64,000 nt of DNA from Henricia sp. BOLD:AAB3569 (lineage: Eukaryota > Echinodermata > Asteroidea > Spinulosida > Echinasteridae): NCBI GenBank assembly GCA_037783545.1, contig JBBELK010000445.1:1-64000 (forward strand), read 5' to 3'. A model generated the notes under the pieces. The model did no database searches. It was not told the DNA's origin and was given only the letters and a program-made list of their open reading frames with translations. Positions 22,205 to 33,975 of the stretch are shown in pieces (position 1 is the stretch's first letter; each line of letters begins with the position of its first letter). The position numbers and the translations under genes were made by a program.

Positions 22205-22320
22205 TAAAGAAATCGTACGAGAGTAATAGGTGATCGGGCTGTTGGCCCGATCACCTAAAAAAAAGACAAAGAAATCGTACGAGAGTAATAGGTGATCGGG
22301 CTGTTGGCCCGATCACCTAA
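22205..22320 (-). mobile_element. Displaced 5' ends of A2 (22205-22258) and A1 (22259-22320)
   Basis: Directly after the A3 terminus two further copies of the same end appear in tandem. Each has AAAGAAATCGTACGAGAG, then a hairpin AGGTGATCGGG...CCCGATCACCT, then AA. The hairpins are at 22228-22256 and 22290-22318. The outermost end abuts TAAACCTG of the tandem unit at 22321. Three CTAG ends on the left and three hairpin ends on the right make the nest balanced. Confidence 0.8.
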
Positions 22321-22373
22321 TAAACCTGTCGGTATACTTCTAGTGAGTTTGTCATGCCAACACTAATGAGAAA
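22321..22373. repeat. 53-bp minisatellite unit of tandem copy 4, between two insertions
   Basis: TAAACCTGTC...GAGAAA is exactly one 53-bp minisatellite unit of the 1.53-kb repeat. It is bounded on both sides by Helitron-like termini and corresponds to 8211-8263 of copy 2. Confidence 0.92.
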
Positions 22374-22483
22374 CTAGAGGTATGACGTTTGTTGTTACAA
22401 ACGCCAGGTGATCGGGGTAAATGAACATTTTGTGATGAATTTCAGACGTTGTTATCACCTGTGGAATGGCAAAAATGGAAGTT

Positions 22484-22606
22484 CAGCAGCCGATTTCACG
22501 AAACTTTACTCAATTGCGCAAGTCCACTTACGCCATTACTTGCGCAATAACTTATGGCGTAGGTGGACTTGCGCAATTGCGTAAAGTTTCGTGAAATCGG
22601 CTGCTG
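22484..22606. repeat. 123-bp hairpin within A4
   Basis: Fourth copy of the CAGCAGCC...GGCTGCTG palindrome, sharing the two substitutions seen in A3. Confidence 0.9.
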
Positions 22607-23584
22607 TATACACTAATCCGGTAACTAATATCTCCTCCCTGCATATCCGCCATAGCTGGGGGGTTGATAGCTTGCACCGTTTTGAGATATGAATTGTTGA
22701 AATAATAATCTTTGAAATCTTGTAATGTGACACCTGTGACGACATCATGACGTCACAATTTTGTGCACAAATTGTTGAACAATATGTTGAACATCAAGTT
22801 CTTAAATGTGGCGAAGGAATCATACCAATATCTGTTGTAGTTTTCAAGATACAGCATTTTAAAACATCTCAGCTCCAAATTTGCGTAATTTGACACCACA
22901 TTACGTAACCACCGTCCATGTCATGACGTCACCAATGGTATAGTCAAAAGGTCCACATGTGTGGAAACATTTCGTTCCGTAGAAATATGGTCAAATTCAC
23001 TACCACTTTGAATCTATTTGCATTAAAAATGATAAAAATTTGCACATTTTCGAAGAACTTCCGGTTTGGACCGGAAGTAGGCGTCACACAGGGGTCATGA
23101 CATCGTATGATTTGTTCAGTTCATTTAGACTTATCATGTTGTGAAAGGATTGTTCAAGTATCTATAATTATAATTTAGGCAGTTTCAACCCTTTTATTTT
23201 AAAGCCCACATCGATTTAAAATCAGTGTCAATTGAAAGAGTGGTTATTGACTAGAAGAAATCTGTTTATTTTTTTCAAATCGGATTTTGCATTGCGAAGC
23301 TACAGTCGGTTTGGATAATTGAAAACAGGGTAAAAATTCATCGGCAGGTCAAAGGTTATCCTATGTTTTTCTTTATTTCTAATTTGGCACCGACAATGGT
23401 CACTGTGGCTTATACTTTTGGTTATATATCTTTGCTCAACTCTATCCTGGATGGCCCAAAGTTGGTACAAACAACAGTTATTAATATATGTACAAGGACA
23501 TAATACCTCATTTGCATAATAAATTAATAATTTATGCAAAAACGGTCAATTTTCAAGGGAAAACTCATTTTTCTCAAATTTATC

Positions 23585-23684
23585 TTAAGCAGGTTTGATT
23601 ATTACAATGCATCTTGCATCATTTAATTAAAGTATTTACTTTAATTAAATGATGCAAGACATTGTAATAATCAAACCTGCTTAA
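23585..23684. repeat. 100-bp near-perfect hairpin, second copy
   Basis: Identical in design to 19777-19876. Both arms are preserved. Confidence 0.93.
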
Positions 23685-24131
23685 CTACAGATAATTAGTT
23701 TATATTGAAATCCCATAATTTGCATAATTTATGCAAAAATGTTGATTGTTAAGGGAACCTTATTTTTCCCCAATTAATGTTGAAAAATAGATTGATAAGA
23801 GATACTGATATAATCAAATCTGTCTATTGTCAAGATTGGGACTTGCATCAATAATTTAATTGACATAATCAATCACTGTATGTGTTAATTACCAAGCCAA
23901 TACTATTTTGGAGAGGTGTGGATTGAGGGCAGCAAAAAAGAATGACAGGAAGCGCATCCACACACAAACTGTACAACTTTCCAAATTGCTTACAAAGTTA
24001 CATTAAATACAAAACAGAGAAGAGAATGACGTATTATTCTTCAGAGATAAATAATTTATGTTTTGATCAAAACAAACGGATGTGGAGCCTAGAGGTTATA
24101 TTTAAATCTTTACAAATAATAGTAATTACAG

Positions 24132-24224
24132 ATGTTACTACGGGCAGGAGGCTCAACTATGGATGACGATTCTGCATCATCAAGGGACTCGTACTACCCT
24201 TTTTCATCTTCAGGCTCACTGGTG
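24132..24224 (+). other. Candidate captured exon, second copy
   Basis: Same acceptor (TAATTACAG), 31 open codons and GTATGT donor as 20324-20416, with no change in the exon itself. Confidence 0.35.
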
Positions 24225-25954
24225 GTATGTCACAGGACGAGGACCACAGAAAAGCTGCAAAAATAATTGACAAAGAATAATATTACTCAACAAATTATTT
24301 GCCTTCATTTGTTAAGTAACAACTAAATATCTTTAATTGGTGTATCTGATATCACGTATTGTCTTTGAATGTTAATAAATTCAATATCAGTTACAAAATT
24401 GGCACACAATTTTGCACAGATTGACGTAAAACGCAGGTTTTCTAACGCTGCATCATTGCTTGTTTCACGGGAATTACGAGATCATCGCGTATGCAGTGGG
24501 CACACCACCGCCGTACGTCCCGGCCCTACACACGGCGTGGAACTCGGTCGTACGTCGGTGTGGACATTGCACGCGAGCGAAGTCTCGGATTCCTGCTCAA
24601 CATGCCCTCCTAAAAGTACATTTTTGCGACAAATGGTAGGCCTTACGGACTTTTTGTCAGTATGGTAGGATTGTTTAATGTCTACTTTTGTATACATACC
24701 TTGTCGCTTGGTGATTCACGTTGATTATGGATCGCTTTATGGACGAGAAAAAATGTTTTTTATCGCAAAAGTTGCAACCCGCGGTCGATTTTGTACGCGA
24801 ATGGACCCCAGGCTAGCTGGAAGCATACTCTTTTCCGATGATGACGTTTCTAAGCCAACCGGCCAATCAGAACGCGCAAATCTTTACCCGAAGTGTTCCG
24901 ATCTTATTTAGCCCGATTCGTTTTAGCGTTGAAGTGTGTACCACTGACACGAACTCGCCGGAAGTTGTGTGTGCCCATAGGAATGTGCAGTAACCACGGG
25001 CGCTGTGTGTGGAGTATATGGGGCTCTCTGTTTACGATAACAGAAGTAGTCCGTCTGTGGAACAGTATTACGGTTCTTGAGATATGAATTTTGAAAATAA
25101 TAACCTTTGAATTTTTGTAATTTGACACCTGATGACGTCATGATACTATACATGCTGGTGAAAGTCTGTCATAGGGCCTATGTCTGTATCTAATTTACTA
25201 ACGATTCAGCTTGGTTTGATGGGCATTGTTACTGGTAAGTGTAAGAACTGAGATTTTCGTTTTCGTTGAACTTTGACCTCCAATTGACCCCAGAAGGAAG
25301 GGTCAGATGAAAATGCCCACACAAAGAAAATTGTAGAACAGAATGTCATCTATAAACCTGCCAAATACGAAGATCCTGGGTCACGTGGTTTTCGAGACGG
25401 AAGCATTTTAAAATATGCATATTTTGTTTTTTTGGGTTGTGTAATTTGATACTTGATGACGTCACGATGACGTCACGCTTGATTCCATCATAATATTATA
25501 CACGCTGGTGAAAGTCTGCCATAGGACCTATGCCTGTACTTAGTTTCTTAAAGATCCAGCTTGGTTTGATGGGCCTTGTTGCTCAATAAGTGCAAAAATT
25601 GAGATTTTCGTTTTCGTTGAACTTTGACCTCAAATTGACCCCAGAAGGAAGGGTCAGATGAAAATGCCCACACGAAGAAAATTGTTGGCCATGACCTGAT
25701 CTATAAGCCTACCAATTACGAAGATCATGGGTCACGTGGTTTTCCAGACGGAAGCATTTTAAAACATGCATATTTTGGTCATTTTTGGTTTGTAATTTGA
25801 TACCTGATGACGTCACAATGACGTCACACTTGTATGCACATCTTCACATTGGGGTTGATGTTCCTGCCAAGTTTTAAGTTGATAGCTTGAACCGTTTTGA
25901 AGAAAAGCTCTGGAAACGTTTGAGTGGAAAAAAAAAAAGAAAAAAAAAAAAAAA

Positions 25955-28636
25955 CTAGAGCTTCGCGTTTGTGTTTTTTACAAACGCAAGGTGATCGGGT
26001 GACATAAACATTGAAATGATGATGACGACACAGTTTTGAGATTGTTTGAAAACTTGAGTTGTTTGATGTTGAAAAAGTATTGGAATTCTCAAGACATGAC
26101 TCTGACTATTCAACGCTAAAATTGTGTATCTGATGACCTCATAATTGTCAATCTCATCATAATGTTACTATTGTGTGCACAGATTGTTCAAGTATCTACT
26201 GAAGAACAACTTTTGACATGTATATGTGGTGAAAGAATCTTTTCAATATCTATTACAGTTCTAAAGATGTTGTCATTTGAGATCATATTACTGTAGTATA
26301 TCGCCGTGTGGGGAGTTGGGGTTCAATTGCATCTAGAATAAACTGACGCTCCAGTCAACTTGAGTTGCGGTCCACCATGTCCATTTTATTTCCAACACAG
26401 CAACGAATTCCAGCATGTCACATTCACAGTTTTCGGGGAGAAGACATATTTACTCTGGTCCGCCGACTAAGGCTAGCCGTACATAATTACACCTAAGATA
26501 CAACAGCTAAGTCACCAAAAGTAAATGTCCTTGTGCTATCAAGTGTTCATTCAACTTTCCTGGCGATGATGCCAAGGAAACTAGCAGTTTTACATCTTCA
26601 AAAGTCAAATTTTCTCGGTTGTAAATCAAGCCCTGCTTATTATGTCTTGTCTGTCTGACTTATTCACTACACGCGCACGTACGTACGTGTATCATTGGCC
26701 GTGTGGCCCAGACATCCTCCTTAAAAAGATACATTATGACCTCTGACCCGAGACAGGCCGCCTAGATACAAGTTCTATTATTAGAAGTCGAGCACTATAT
26801 ATGGGCGCAAATCGTCAGATTAGTGGAGGCTTGGCATAGCGCCCTCAAACGACTGAGTTAGCTAATTATCAAGGGACGCAACAAATAATTTCTCCACATT
26901 ACGTAACCACCGTACACGTGATGACGTCATCAGTGGTATATATGTAGTCATAAAGTCCACATGTGAGGGAACATTTCGTTCCGTAGAACTATGGTCAAAT
27001 TCCCTACCACTTTGGCTCTATTTGCATTCAAAGTGCTAAAAAAGTGTACATTTTCGAACCTCTTCCGGTTTGGACCGGAGGTTTGGGTCACACAGGGGTC
27101 ATGCCATTGTATGATTTGTTCAGTTCATTGCGACCTATCATGCTGTGAAAGAATTTTTCAAGTATCTATTACGATTCTTGAGATATGAATTTTTGAAATA
27201 AAAACCATTTAATTTTTGCAATTTGACACCTGTGACGATATCATGACGTCACAATGTTGTGCACAAATTGTTCAACAATTTGATAAACATCAAGTTCTTA
27301 AATGTGGCGAAAGAATCATGCAAATATATGTTGTAGTTCTCAAGATACAGCATTTTTAAACAATTCAGCTCCAAATTTGCGTATTTTGACACCACATTAC
27401 GTAACTACCGTCCATGTGATGACGTCACCAATGGTATAGTCAAAAAGTCCACATGTGTGGAAACATTTCGTTCCGTAGAAATATGGTCAAATTCACTACC
27501 ACTTTGAATCTATTTGCATTCAAAACGCTTTAAAAAATGCACATTTTCGAACAACTTCCGGTTTGGACCGGAAGTAGGCGTCACACAGGGGTCATGACAT
27601 TGTATGATTTGTTCAGTTCATTTAGACTTATCATGTTGTGAAAGAATTGTTCAAGTATCTATTACGGTTCTTGAGATATGAATTTTGGAAATAATAACCT
27701 TTGAATTTTTGTAATTTGACACCTGATGACGTCATTATTACGTCACACTTGATGCCATCATGATACTATACATTCTGGTGAAAGTCTGCCGTAGGGCCTA
27801 TGTCTGTATCTAATTTACTAACGATTCAGCTTGGTTTGATAGGCATTGTTGCTGGTAAGTGTAAAAACTGAGATTCTCAGTTTCGTTGAACTTTGACCTC
27901 CAATTGACCCCAGAAGGAAGGGTCAGATGAAAATGCCCACACAAAGAAAATTGTAGCACAGAATGTCATCTATAAACCTGCCAAATACGAAGATCCTGGG
28001 TCACGTGGTTTTCAAGACGGAAGCATTTTAAAATATGCATATTTTGGTTTTTTGGGGGTGTAATTTGATACTTGATGACGTCACGATGACGTCACGCTTG
28101 ATGCCATCATAATATTATACACGCTGGTGAAAGTCTGCCATAGGACCTATGCCTGTACCTAGTTACTTAAAGATTCAGCTTGGTTTGATGGGCATTGTTG
28201 CTCAATAAGTGCAAAAATTGAGATTTTCGTTTTCGTTGAACTTTGACCTCAGATTGACCCCAGAAGAAAGGGTCAGATGAAAATGCCCACACAAAGAAAA
28301 TTGTAGGCCATGATCCTATCTATAAGCCTGCTAAATACGAAAATCATCGGTCACGTGGTTTTCCAGACGGAAGCATTTTAAAACATGCATATTTTAGTCA
28401 TTTTTGGGTTGTAATTTGACACCCGATGACGTCACAATGACGTCACACTTGTATGCACACCTTCACATTGGGGTTGATGTTCCTACCAAGTTTCAAGTTG
28501 ATAGCTTGAACCGTTTTGAAGAAAAGCTCTGGAAACGTTTGAGTGGAAAAAGAAAAAAAATGAAAAAAAAAAAAAAAAAAAGACAAAGAAATCGTACAAT
28601 ATCAATAGGTGATCGGAAAAAGTTCCGATCACCTAA
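25955..28636 (-). mobile_element. Helitron-like element A5, inserted in A4 (variant subfamily)
   Basis: Starts CTAGAGCTTCGCG after an A run. The 3' hairpin is a variant (GCGTTTGT...ACAAACGC) followed by AAGGTGATCGGG. The distal end has a variant hairpin AGGTGATCGGA-AAAAGT-TCCGATCACCT (28607-28634). The stem changes are compensated, so the stem is maintained. It shares 26279-26880 with A6 and lacks the 123-bp hairpin. The rest of the body has the common TGACGTCA, CACGTG and CCGGAAGT blocks. Confidence 0.76.
26279..26880. other. Subfamily-specific internal segment shared by A5 and A6
   Basis: Matches about 31020-31630 in A6. It holds GTTCAATTGCATCTAGAATA, a CACTATATATGGGCGCAAAT stretch near 26791 (TATA-like words) and GCGCACGTACGTACGTG. 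It replaces sequences found in A1-A4, so it could be another acquired fragment. No exon is evident. Confidence 0.5.
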
Positions 28637-28698
28637 AAAAAAGACAAAGAAATCGTACGAGAGTAATAGGTGATCGGGCTGTTGGCCCGATCACCTAA
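28637..28698 (-). mobile_element. Displaced 5' end of A4
   Basis: AAAAAAGACAAAGAAATCG followed by the hairpin at 28668-28696 and AA, abutting TAAACCTGCC of the tandem unit. It completes the second nest: two CTAG ends and two hairpin ends. Confidence 0.8.
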
Positions 28699-28751
28699 TA
28701 AACCTGCCGGTATACTTCTAGTGAGTTTGCCATGCCGACACTAATGAGAAA
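28699..28751. repeat. 53-bp minisatellite unit of tandem copy 4, between the second and third insertions
   Basis: TAAACCTGCC...GAGAAA, exactly 53 bp, equivalent to 8264-8316 of copy 2. Confidence 0.92.
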
Positions 28752-28923
28752 CTAGAGCTTCGCGTTTGTGTTTTTTTACAAACGCAAGGTGATCGGGTGA
28801 CATAAACATTGAAATGATGATGACGACACAGTTTTGAGATTGTTTGAAAACTTGAGTTGTTTGATGTTGAAAAAGTATTGGAATTCTTAAGACATGACTC
28901 TGACTATTCAACGCTAAAATTGT

Positions 28924-30860
28924 ACTACTAGGTTTTCAGGCCAACATTTATTCCTTGCCCCAAACACCCAAACTATATATCAAATGAAAGGTCTTGATGA
29001 CAGAAATACAATGCTCTTTAAATGAAGAAAATCGGACAAGTACTTTTTGAGATATCCTGTTATATGTATTAAAATATCTATCATTCGATGAAGCCCGACC
29101 ATTCATCACTGCGTATACCCCACAATGGCCCCAAAACGACATAATTTGAATGATTTTAGTAACATAAATCAGTATAACCTCTGCTATAATTAAAGTATTC
29201 TCATAAAACTTTCTGCATAAGGGTAATGTGGTATGGTCTTTCAGAAAAAGTATAAATTATTTTAATAAAATGAATGGTTGCCATGGAAACAAGCATTTTA
29301 TTTTAATAAAATTAATGGTTGCCATGGAAACAAGCACATTTTCTCCAAAGAAAACAATATAATTTGACGTCTCCACAAACTTCAGATGAAATAACAGTTA
29401 CTGGCAATGATATAGCTGAACAAGTGATAAATAAAGGCCAGTAACATTATTTGAGGTATTGTATTACTCATCTTCAAGGTCAAAAGTCAATTTAAAGAAG
29501 TGGAGGATGCGGATGCTAGTGTGATACTCCGAGGTGGAGGGTTTTCCTGGTTTTCTTCTGGCTCGGCCATAGTCTTTAATCTTGATACTGGAAGTAGAGA
29601 CAACAGGATAGTTTATTAAGTAGAGACAACAGGATAGTTTATTATACCATGCCCTCACTTAAGATTTAGTTAACTTTCTCCTTTTTTTTTTTTAATGACC
29701 TGACTGAAACAATTAGGGCGGCTATGAGTATGACTTTTAAAAACTTGTAAGTTGTAGGCCTATTCTCTTTAATACTTAAAGTTTGGTTTGTATTTATTGT
29801 TTTAATTGTATTTACAGCTGATATAGTGAACAAAATAAAACATATCAATTCGACAACCAAAAAACTTAGATCTGCCCCTCCAGGAATGCGAAAAAAACAT
29901 ACCTCTAGTAATAATGGTATCGCCCAAAAAAGGCATTGTGCATCCTATGTACGAACTACGATTATACCATTTTTTTTAAATATGGGGAGGGTTATACCTT
30001 CCTTTCAAAATTGAACGGACAGGAGGCCTAAAAAAATCGGCTAATTGTAATTCTGACGTCCCTAGAAATATATCCTGCATATATGTGAGATGTGTATTTT
30101 GTTATAAAATTACCAAAACAGCATGATTTTAAGACTTAGTGGTTGACACAACCAGATTCCAACGACCGGGGTCACGCCGTGCTTTCACGGGCGAGTGCCC
30201 CATTCAATAGGCCAACACACGCACGCACATGTAGGCGTTCGTTTCTATCAAAAGAGCTTTTGAAAGGGTATAGAAAATACGCTCTCCGTAAAAAAATAAA
30301 CACATTTAACATTCCAAACTCGCACAAATAATTGTTAAGACATGTAAAATTCATTCAGTGAAACCTCCTACCTTTCAAAATGAAGATTTCACCTCAAGAA
30401 ATTGAGTTTACTTTTCCCTTTTTCGTAACTTCGGTTGTAGACCACCTACCGATAACGAGGACGCAATGACGAGTACAGTATCCCTTCAGCTATTCAGGGA
30501 AACCATTTTCATGTACGTCACAAGTATTCGGATCCGCGGAAAGCACCCGAAGTGCATGCGCGCCCAGCCGAGCGGCAATTTTTATGGGCCGAATACTCGC
30601 GATCGCAACGCTTCGGGAAAAGCTGGTCGGGGCGAGAGTAGTTCATTCATAAAAGCCTGGGCTGTCGGTCATACCTCCGACGGCTGTTTTATGTACGTTA
30701 GTGAATGACTGAAACTCTAAGCTTTCTAATGAACTGTTGCTCGTTAGATTTGGACAGGTAAAAGTGGATGATTTTTTGAGATGAAAAATAGTAAGATTTT
30801 GGTGCGGGCTGTGCGCTGTGTGTGCAGAGGGCTTCAGTCTCGTACAATTGAACTGAAAAA
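28924..30860. other. 1.94-kb private segment in A6 (possible captured host DNA)
   Basis: In A5 the flanks CGCTAAAATTGT and CTGATGAC are almost adjacent, while in A6 1.94 kb lies between them. The segment is unrelated to the one in A3 and A4. It contains two direct duplications (a 40-bp unit with GGTTGCCATGGAAACAAGCA at 29257-29336, and about 26 bp at 29592-29641), a CpG-rich patch (30530-30640) and a minus-strand exon-like piece (29468-29587). Confidence 0.6.
29468..29587 (-). other. Candidate captured exon on the minus strand (120 bp)
   Basis: Minus strand: TTGTCTCTACTTCCAG, a pyrimidine-rich acceptor, ends at 29588. The following 120 bp are open in one frame, including DYGRARRKPGKPSTSE and ending in LEDE. 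GTAATA, a weak donor, follows at 29467. An alternative reading inside it starts ATGGCCGAGCCAGAAG (MAEPEENQENPPP...) and stops after 27 codons. No protein family is recognised. The orientation is the same as the element's own 5'-3' direction. Confidence 0.25.
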
Positions 30861-33380
30861 CTGATGACGTCATCATTGTCAATCTCATCATAACGTTACT
30901 ATTGTGTGCACAGATTGTTAAAGTATCTACTGAAGAACAAGTTTTGACATGTAGGCCTAGGCCTATATGTGGTGAAAACATATTTACAATATCTATTACA
31001 GTTCTGAAGATTTTGTAATTTGAGATCATATTACTGTAGTATATCGCCGTGTGGGGAGTTGGGGTTCAATTGCATCTAGAATAAACTGACGCTCCAGTCA
31101 ACTTGAGTTGCGGTCCACCATGTTTATTTTATTTCCAACACAGCAACGATTTCCAGCATGTCATGCACATTCACAGTTTTCGGGGAGAAGACATATTTAC
31201 TCTGGTCCGCCGACTAAGGCTAGCCGTACATAATTACACCCAAGATACAACAGCTAAGTCACCAAAAGTAAATGTCCTTGTGCTATCTAGTGTTTATTCA
31301 ACTTTCCTGGCGATGATGCCACGGAAACTAGCAGTTTTACATCTTCAAAAGTCAAATTTTCTCGGTTGTAAATCAAGCCCTGCTTATTATGTCTCGTCTG
31401 TCTGACTTATTCACTACTCGCGCACGTACGTGTATATCATTGGCCGTGTAGCCCAGACATCCACCTTTAAAAGATACATAAATGACCTCTGACCCGAGAC
31501 AGGCGCCTAGATACAAGTTCTATATTATTAGAAGTCGAGCACTATATATGGGCGCAAATCGTCAGATTAGTGGAGGCTTGGCATAGCGCCCTCAAACGAC
31601 TGAGTTAGCTTAATTATCAAGGGACCCAACAAATAATTTCTCCACATTACGTAACCACTGTGCACGTGATGACGTCATCAGTGGTATATATGTAGTCATA
31701 AAGTCCACATGTGAGGGAACATTTCGTTCCGTAGAACTATGGTCAAATTCCCTACCACTTTGGCTCTATTTGCATTCAAAGTGCTAAAAAAGTGTACATT
31801 TTCGAACCTCTTCCGGTTTGGACCGGAGGTTTGGGTCACACAGGGGTCATGCCATTGTATGATTTGTTCAGTTCATTGCGACCTATCATGCTGTGAAAGA
31901 ATTGTTCAAGTATCTATTACGATTCTTGAGATATGAATTTTTGAAATAATAACCATTTCATTTTTGTAATTTGACACCTGTGACGATATCATGACGTCAC
32001 AATGTTGTGCACAAATTGTTCAACAATTTGATAAACGTCAAGTTCTTAAATGTGGCGAAATAATCATGCAAATATCTGCTGTAGTTCTCAAGATACAGCA
32101 TTTTTAAACAATTCAGCTCCAAATTTGCGTATTTTGACACCACATTACGTAACTACCGTCCATGTGATGACGTCACCAATGGTATAGTCAAAAAGTCCAC
32201 ATGTGTGGAAACATTTCGTTCCGTAGAAATATGGTCAAATTCACTACCACTTTGAATCTATTTGCATTCAAAACGCTTTAAAAAATGCACATTTTCAAAC
32301 AACTTCCGGTTTGGACCGGAAGTAGGCGTCACACAGGGGTCATGGCATCGTATGATTTGTTCAGTTCATTTAGACTTATCATGTTGTGAAAGAATTGTTC
32401 AAGTATCTATTACGGTTCTTGAGATATGAATTTTGGAAATAATAACCTTTGAATTTTTGTAATTTGATACCTGATGACGTCATGATTACGTCACACTTGA
32501 TGCCATCATGATACTATACATTCTGGTGAAAGTCTGCCGTAGGGCCTATGTCTGTATCTAATTTACTAACGATTCAGCTTGGTTTGATGGGCATTGTTGC
32601 TAGTAAGTGTAAAAACTGAGATTCTCAGTTTCGTTGAACTTTGACCTCCATTTGACCCAAGAAGGAAGGGTCATATGAAAATGCCCACACAAAGAAAATT
32701 GTAGCACAGAATGTCATCTATAAACCTGCCAAATACGAAGATCCTGGGTCACGTGGTTTTCAAGACGGAAGCATTTTAAAATATGCATATTTTGGTTTTT
32801 TTGGGGGTGTAATTTGATACTTGATGACGTCACGATGACGTCACGCTTGATGCCATTATAATATTATACACGCTGGTGAAAGTCTGCCATAGGACCTATG
32901 CCTGTACTTAGTTTGTTAAAGATTCAGCTTGGTTTGATGGGCATTGTTGCTCAATAAGTGCAAAAATTGAGATTTTCGTTTTCGTTGAACTTTGACCTCA
33001 AATTGACCCCAGAAGGAAGGGTCAGATGAAAATGCCCACACGAAGAAAATTGTTGGCCATGATCTGATATATAAGCCTGCCAAATACGAAGATCATGAGT
33101 CACGTGGTTTTCCAGACGGAAGCATTTTAAAACATGCATATTTTGGTCATTTTTTTGTTGTAATTTGATACCCGATGACGTCACGGTGACGTCACACTTG
33201 TATGCACACCTTCACATTGGGGTTGATGTTCCTACCAAGTTTCAAGTTGATAGCTTGAACCGTTTCGAAGAAAAGCTCTGGAAACGTTTGAGTGGAAAAA
33301 GAAGAAAAAAAAAAAAAAAAAAAAAAGACAAAGAAATCGTACGATATCAATAGGTGATCGGGTTGAGCCCGATCACCTAA

Positions 33381-33890
33381 TAAACTTCACTTGTCCATGT
33401 TGTCATTCAACGGTACCTTATCTACATGGCAGCAAATATACATATGAAATTTTAACATTTTCAAGAGGGCGTCGGTAGCCATCTTGAATTTAGAGGTCCA
33501 GATGGTACAAAAACGTAATAAATATCATTCTAGCAGATTTGTGATCCTAGAATTAGTAGAAAATGACACCTCGTTCGTTGTCATGACTCATCTTGTTCCA
33601 AAGATACCACTTTTTTTTGTTTTCAAGATGGCGTCGGCAGCCATCTTAGATTTAGAGGTCAAGATGGCCCCAAACATAATAAATACCATTCTATCAGATT
33701 TGTGATGCTGTAATTAATAGTAGAAAATGACACCTTGTTTGTTATTATGACTCAACTGGTTCCAGAGATTTCAGTTTTTATGATTTTCGAGATGGCGTCG
33801 GCACCCATTTTGAAAAACCTTCTATAAAAAAGTTAGCCGTCACTTTTGGGAGGTGTATCGGGAAGCTACTTTTTCTTAAAATTTGTTCTT
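33381..33890 (+). repeat. 1.53-kb unit copy 4, right part, running into a related dispersed repeat
   Basis: TAAACTTCACTTGTCCATGT resumes the tandem unit at the base expected after its third A|T site (8317 in copy 2). Homology continues to about 33600. A second, more diverged copy of the AAGATGGC...GTAGAAAATGACACC block then follows to about 33890. The array therefore ends here. Confidence 0.85.
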
Positions 33891-33898
33891 TAACAAAC

Positions 33899-33975
33899 AT
33901 TATGCCTACATGGCGTGACTATTATGCCTACATGGCGTGACTATTATGCCTACATGGCGTGACTATTATGCCCAG
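33899..33975. repeat. 22-bp minisatellite, about 3.4 copies
   Basis: ATTATGCCTACATGGCGTGA plus CT is repeated perfectly at 33899, 33921 and 33943, with a partial copy at 33965. Confidence 0.95.

Larger units (their letters stand above)
23165..25066. other. 1.9-kb foreign segment in A4 (second copy)
   Basis: Same sequence as 19334-21258 with few substitutions and a short deletion near 23496. It includes the hairpin at 23585-23684 and the exon-like piece at 24132-24224. Confidence 0.65.
22374..25954 (-). mobile_element. Helitron-like element A4 (outer element of the second nest)
   Basis: Begins CTAGAGGTATGACG at the second A|T site. It matches A3 closely, including the 123-bp hairpin (22484-22606) and the same 1.9-kb foreign segment. 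Its distal end lies at 28637-28698, displaced by A5. A3 and A4 therefore come from the same source copy and transposed after that copy acquired the foreign segment. Confidence 0.78.
28752..33380 (-). mobile_element. Helitron-like element A6 (third occupied site, un-nested)
   Basis: Begins CTAGAGCTTCGCG directly after GAGAAA. It ends with one hairpin (AGGTGATCGGG-TTGA-GCCCGATCACCT) and AA at 33380, followed by TAAACTTCAC of the tandem unit. With one CTAG end and one hairpin end, this is the cleanest complete copy and defines the termini. It is about 4.6 kb and contains a private 1.94-kb segment at 28924-30860. No helicase or Rep domain. Confidence 0.8.

Noticed and set aside
22140..22320. CRISPR-like array (three repeats with hairpins and short spacers)
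   Set aside because: Metazoan context. The repeats are the displaced ends of nested Helitron-like elements, with matching counts of opposite ends.
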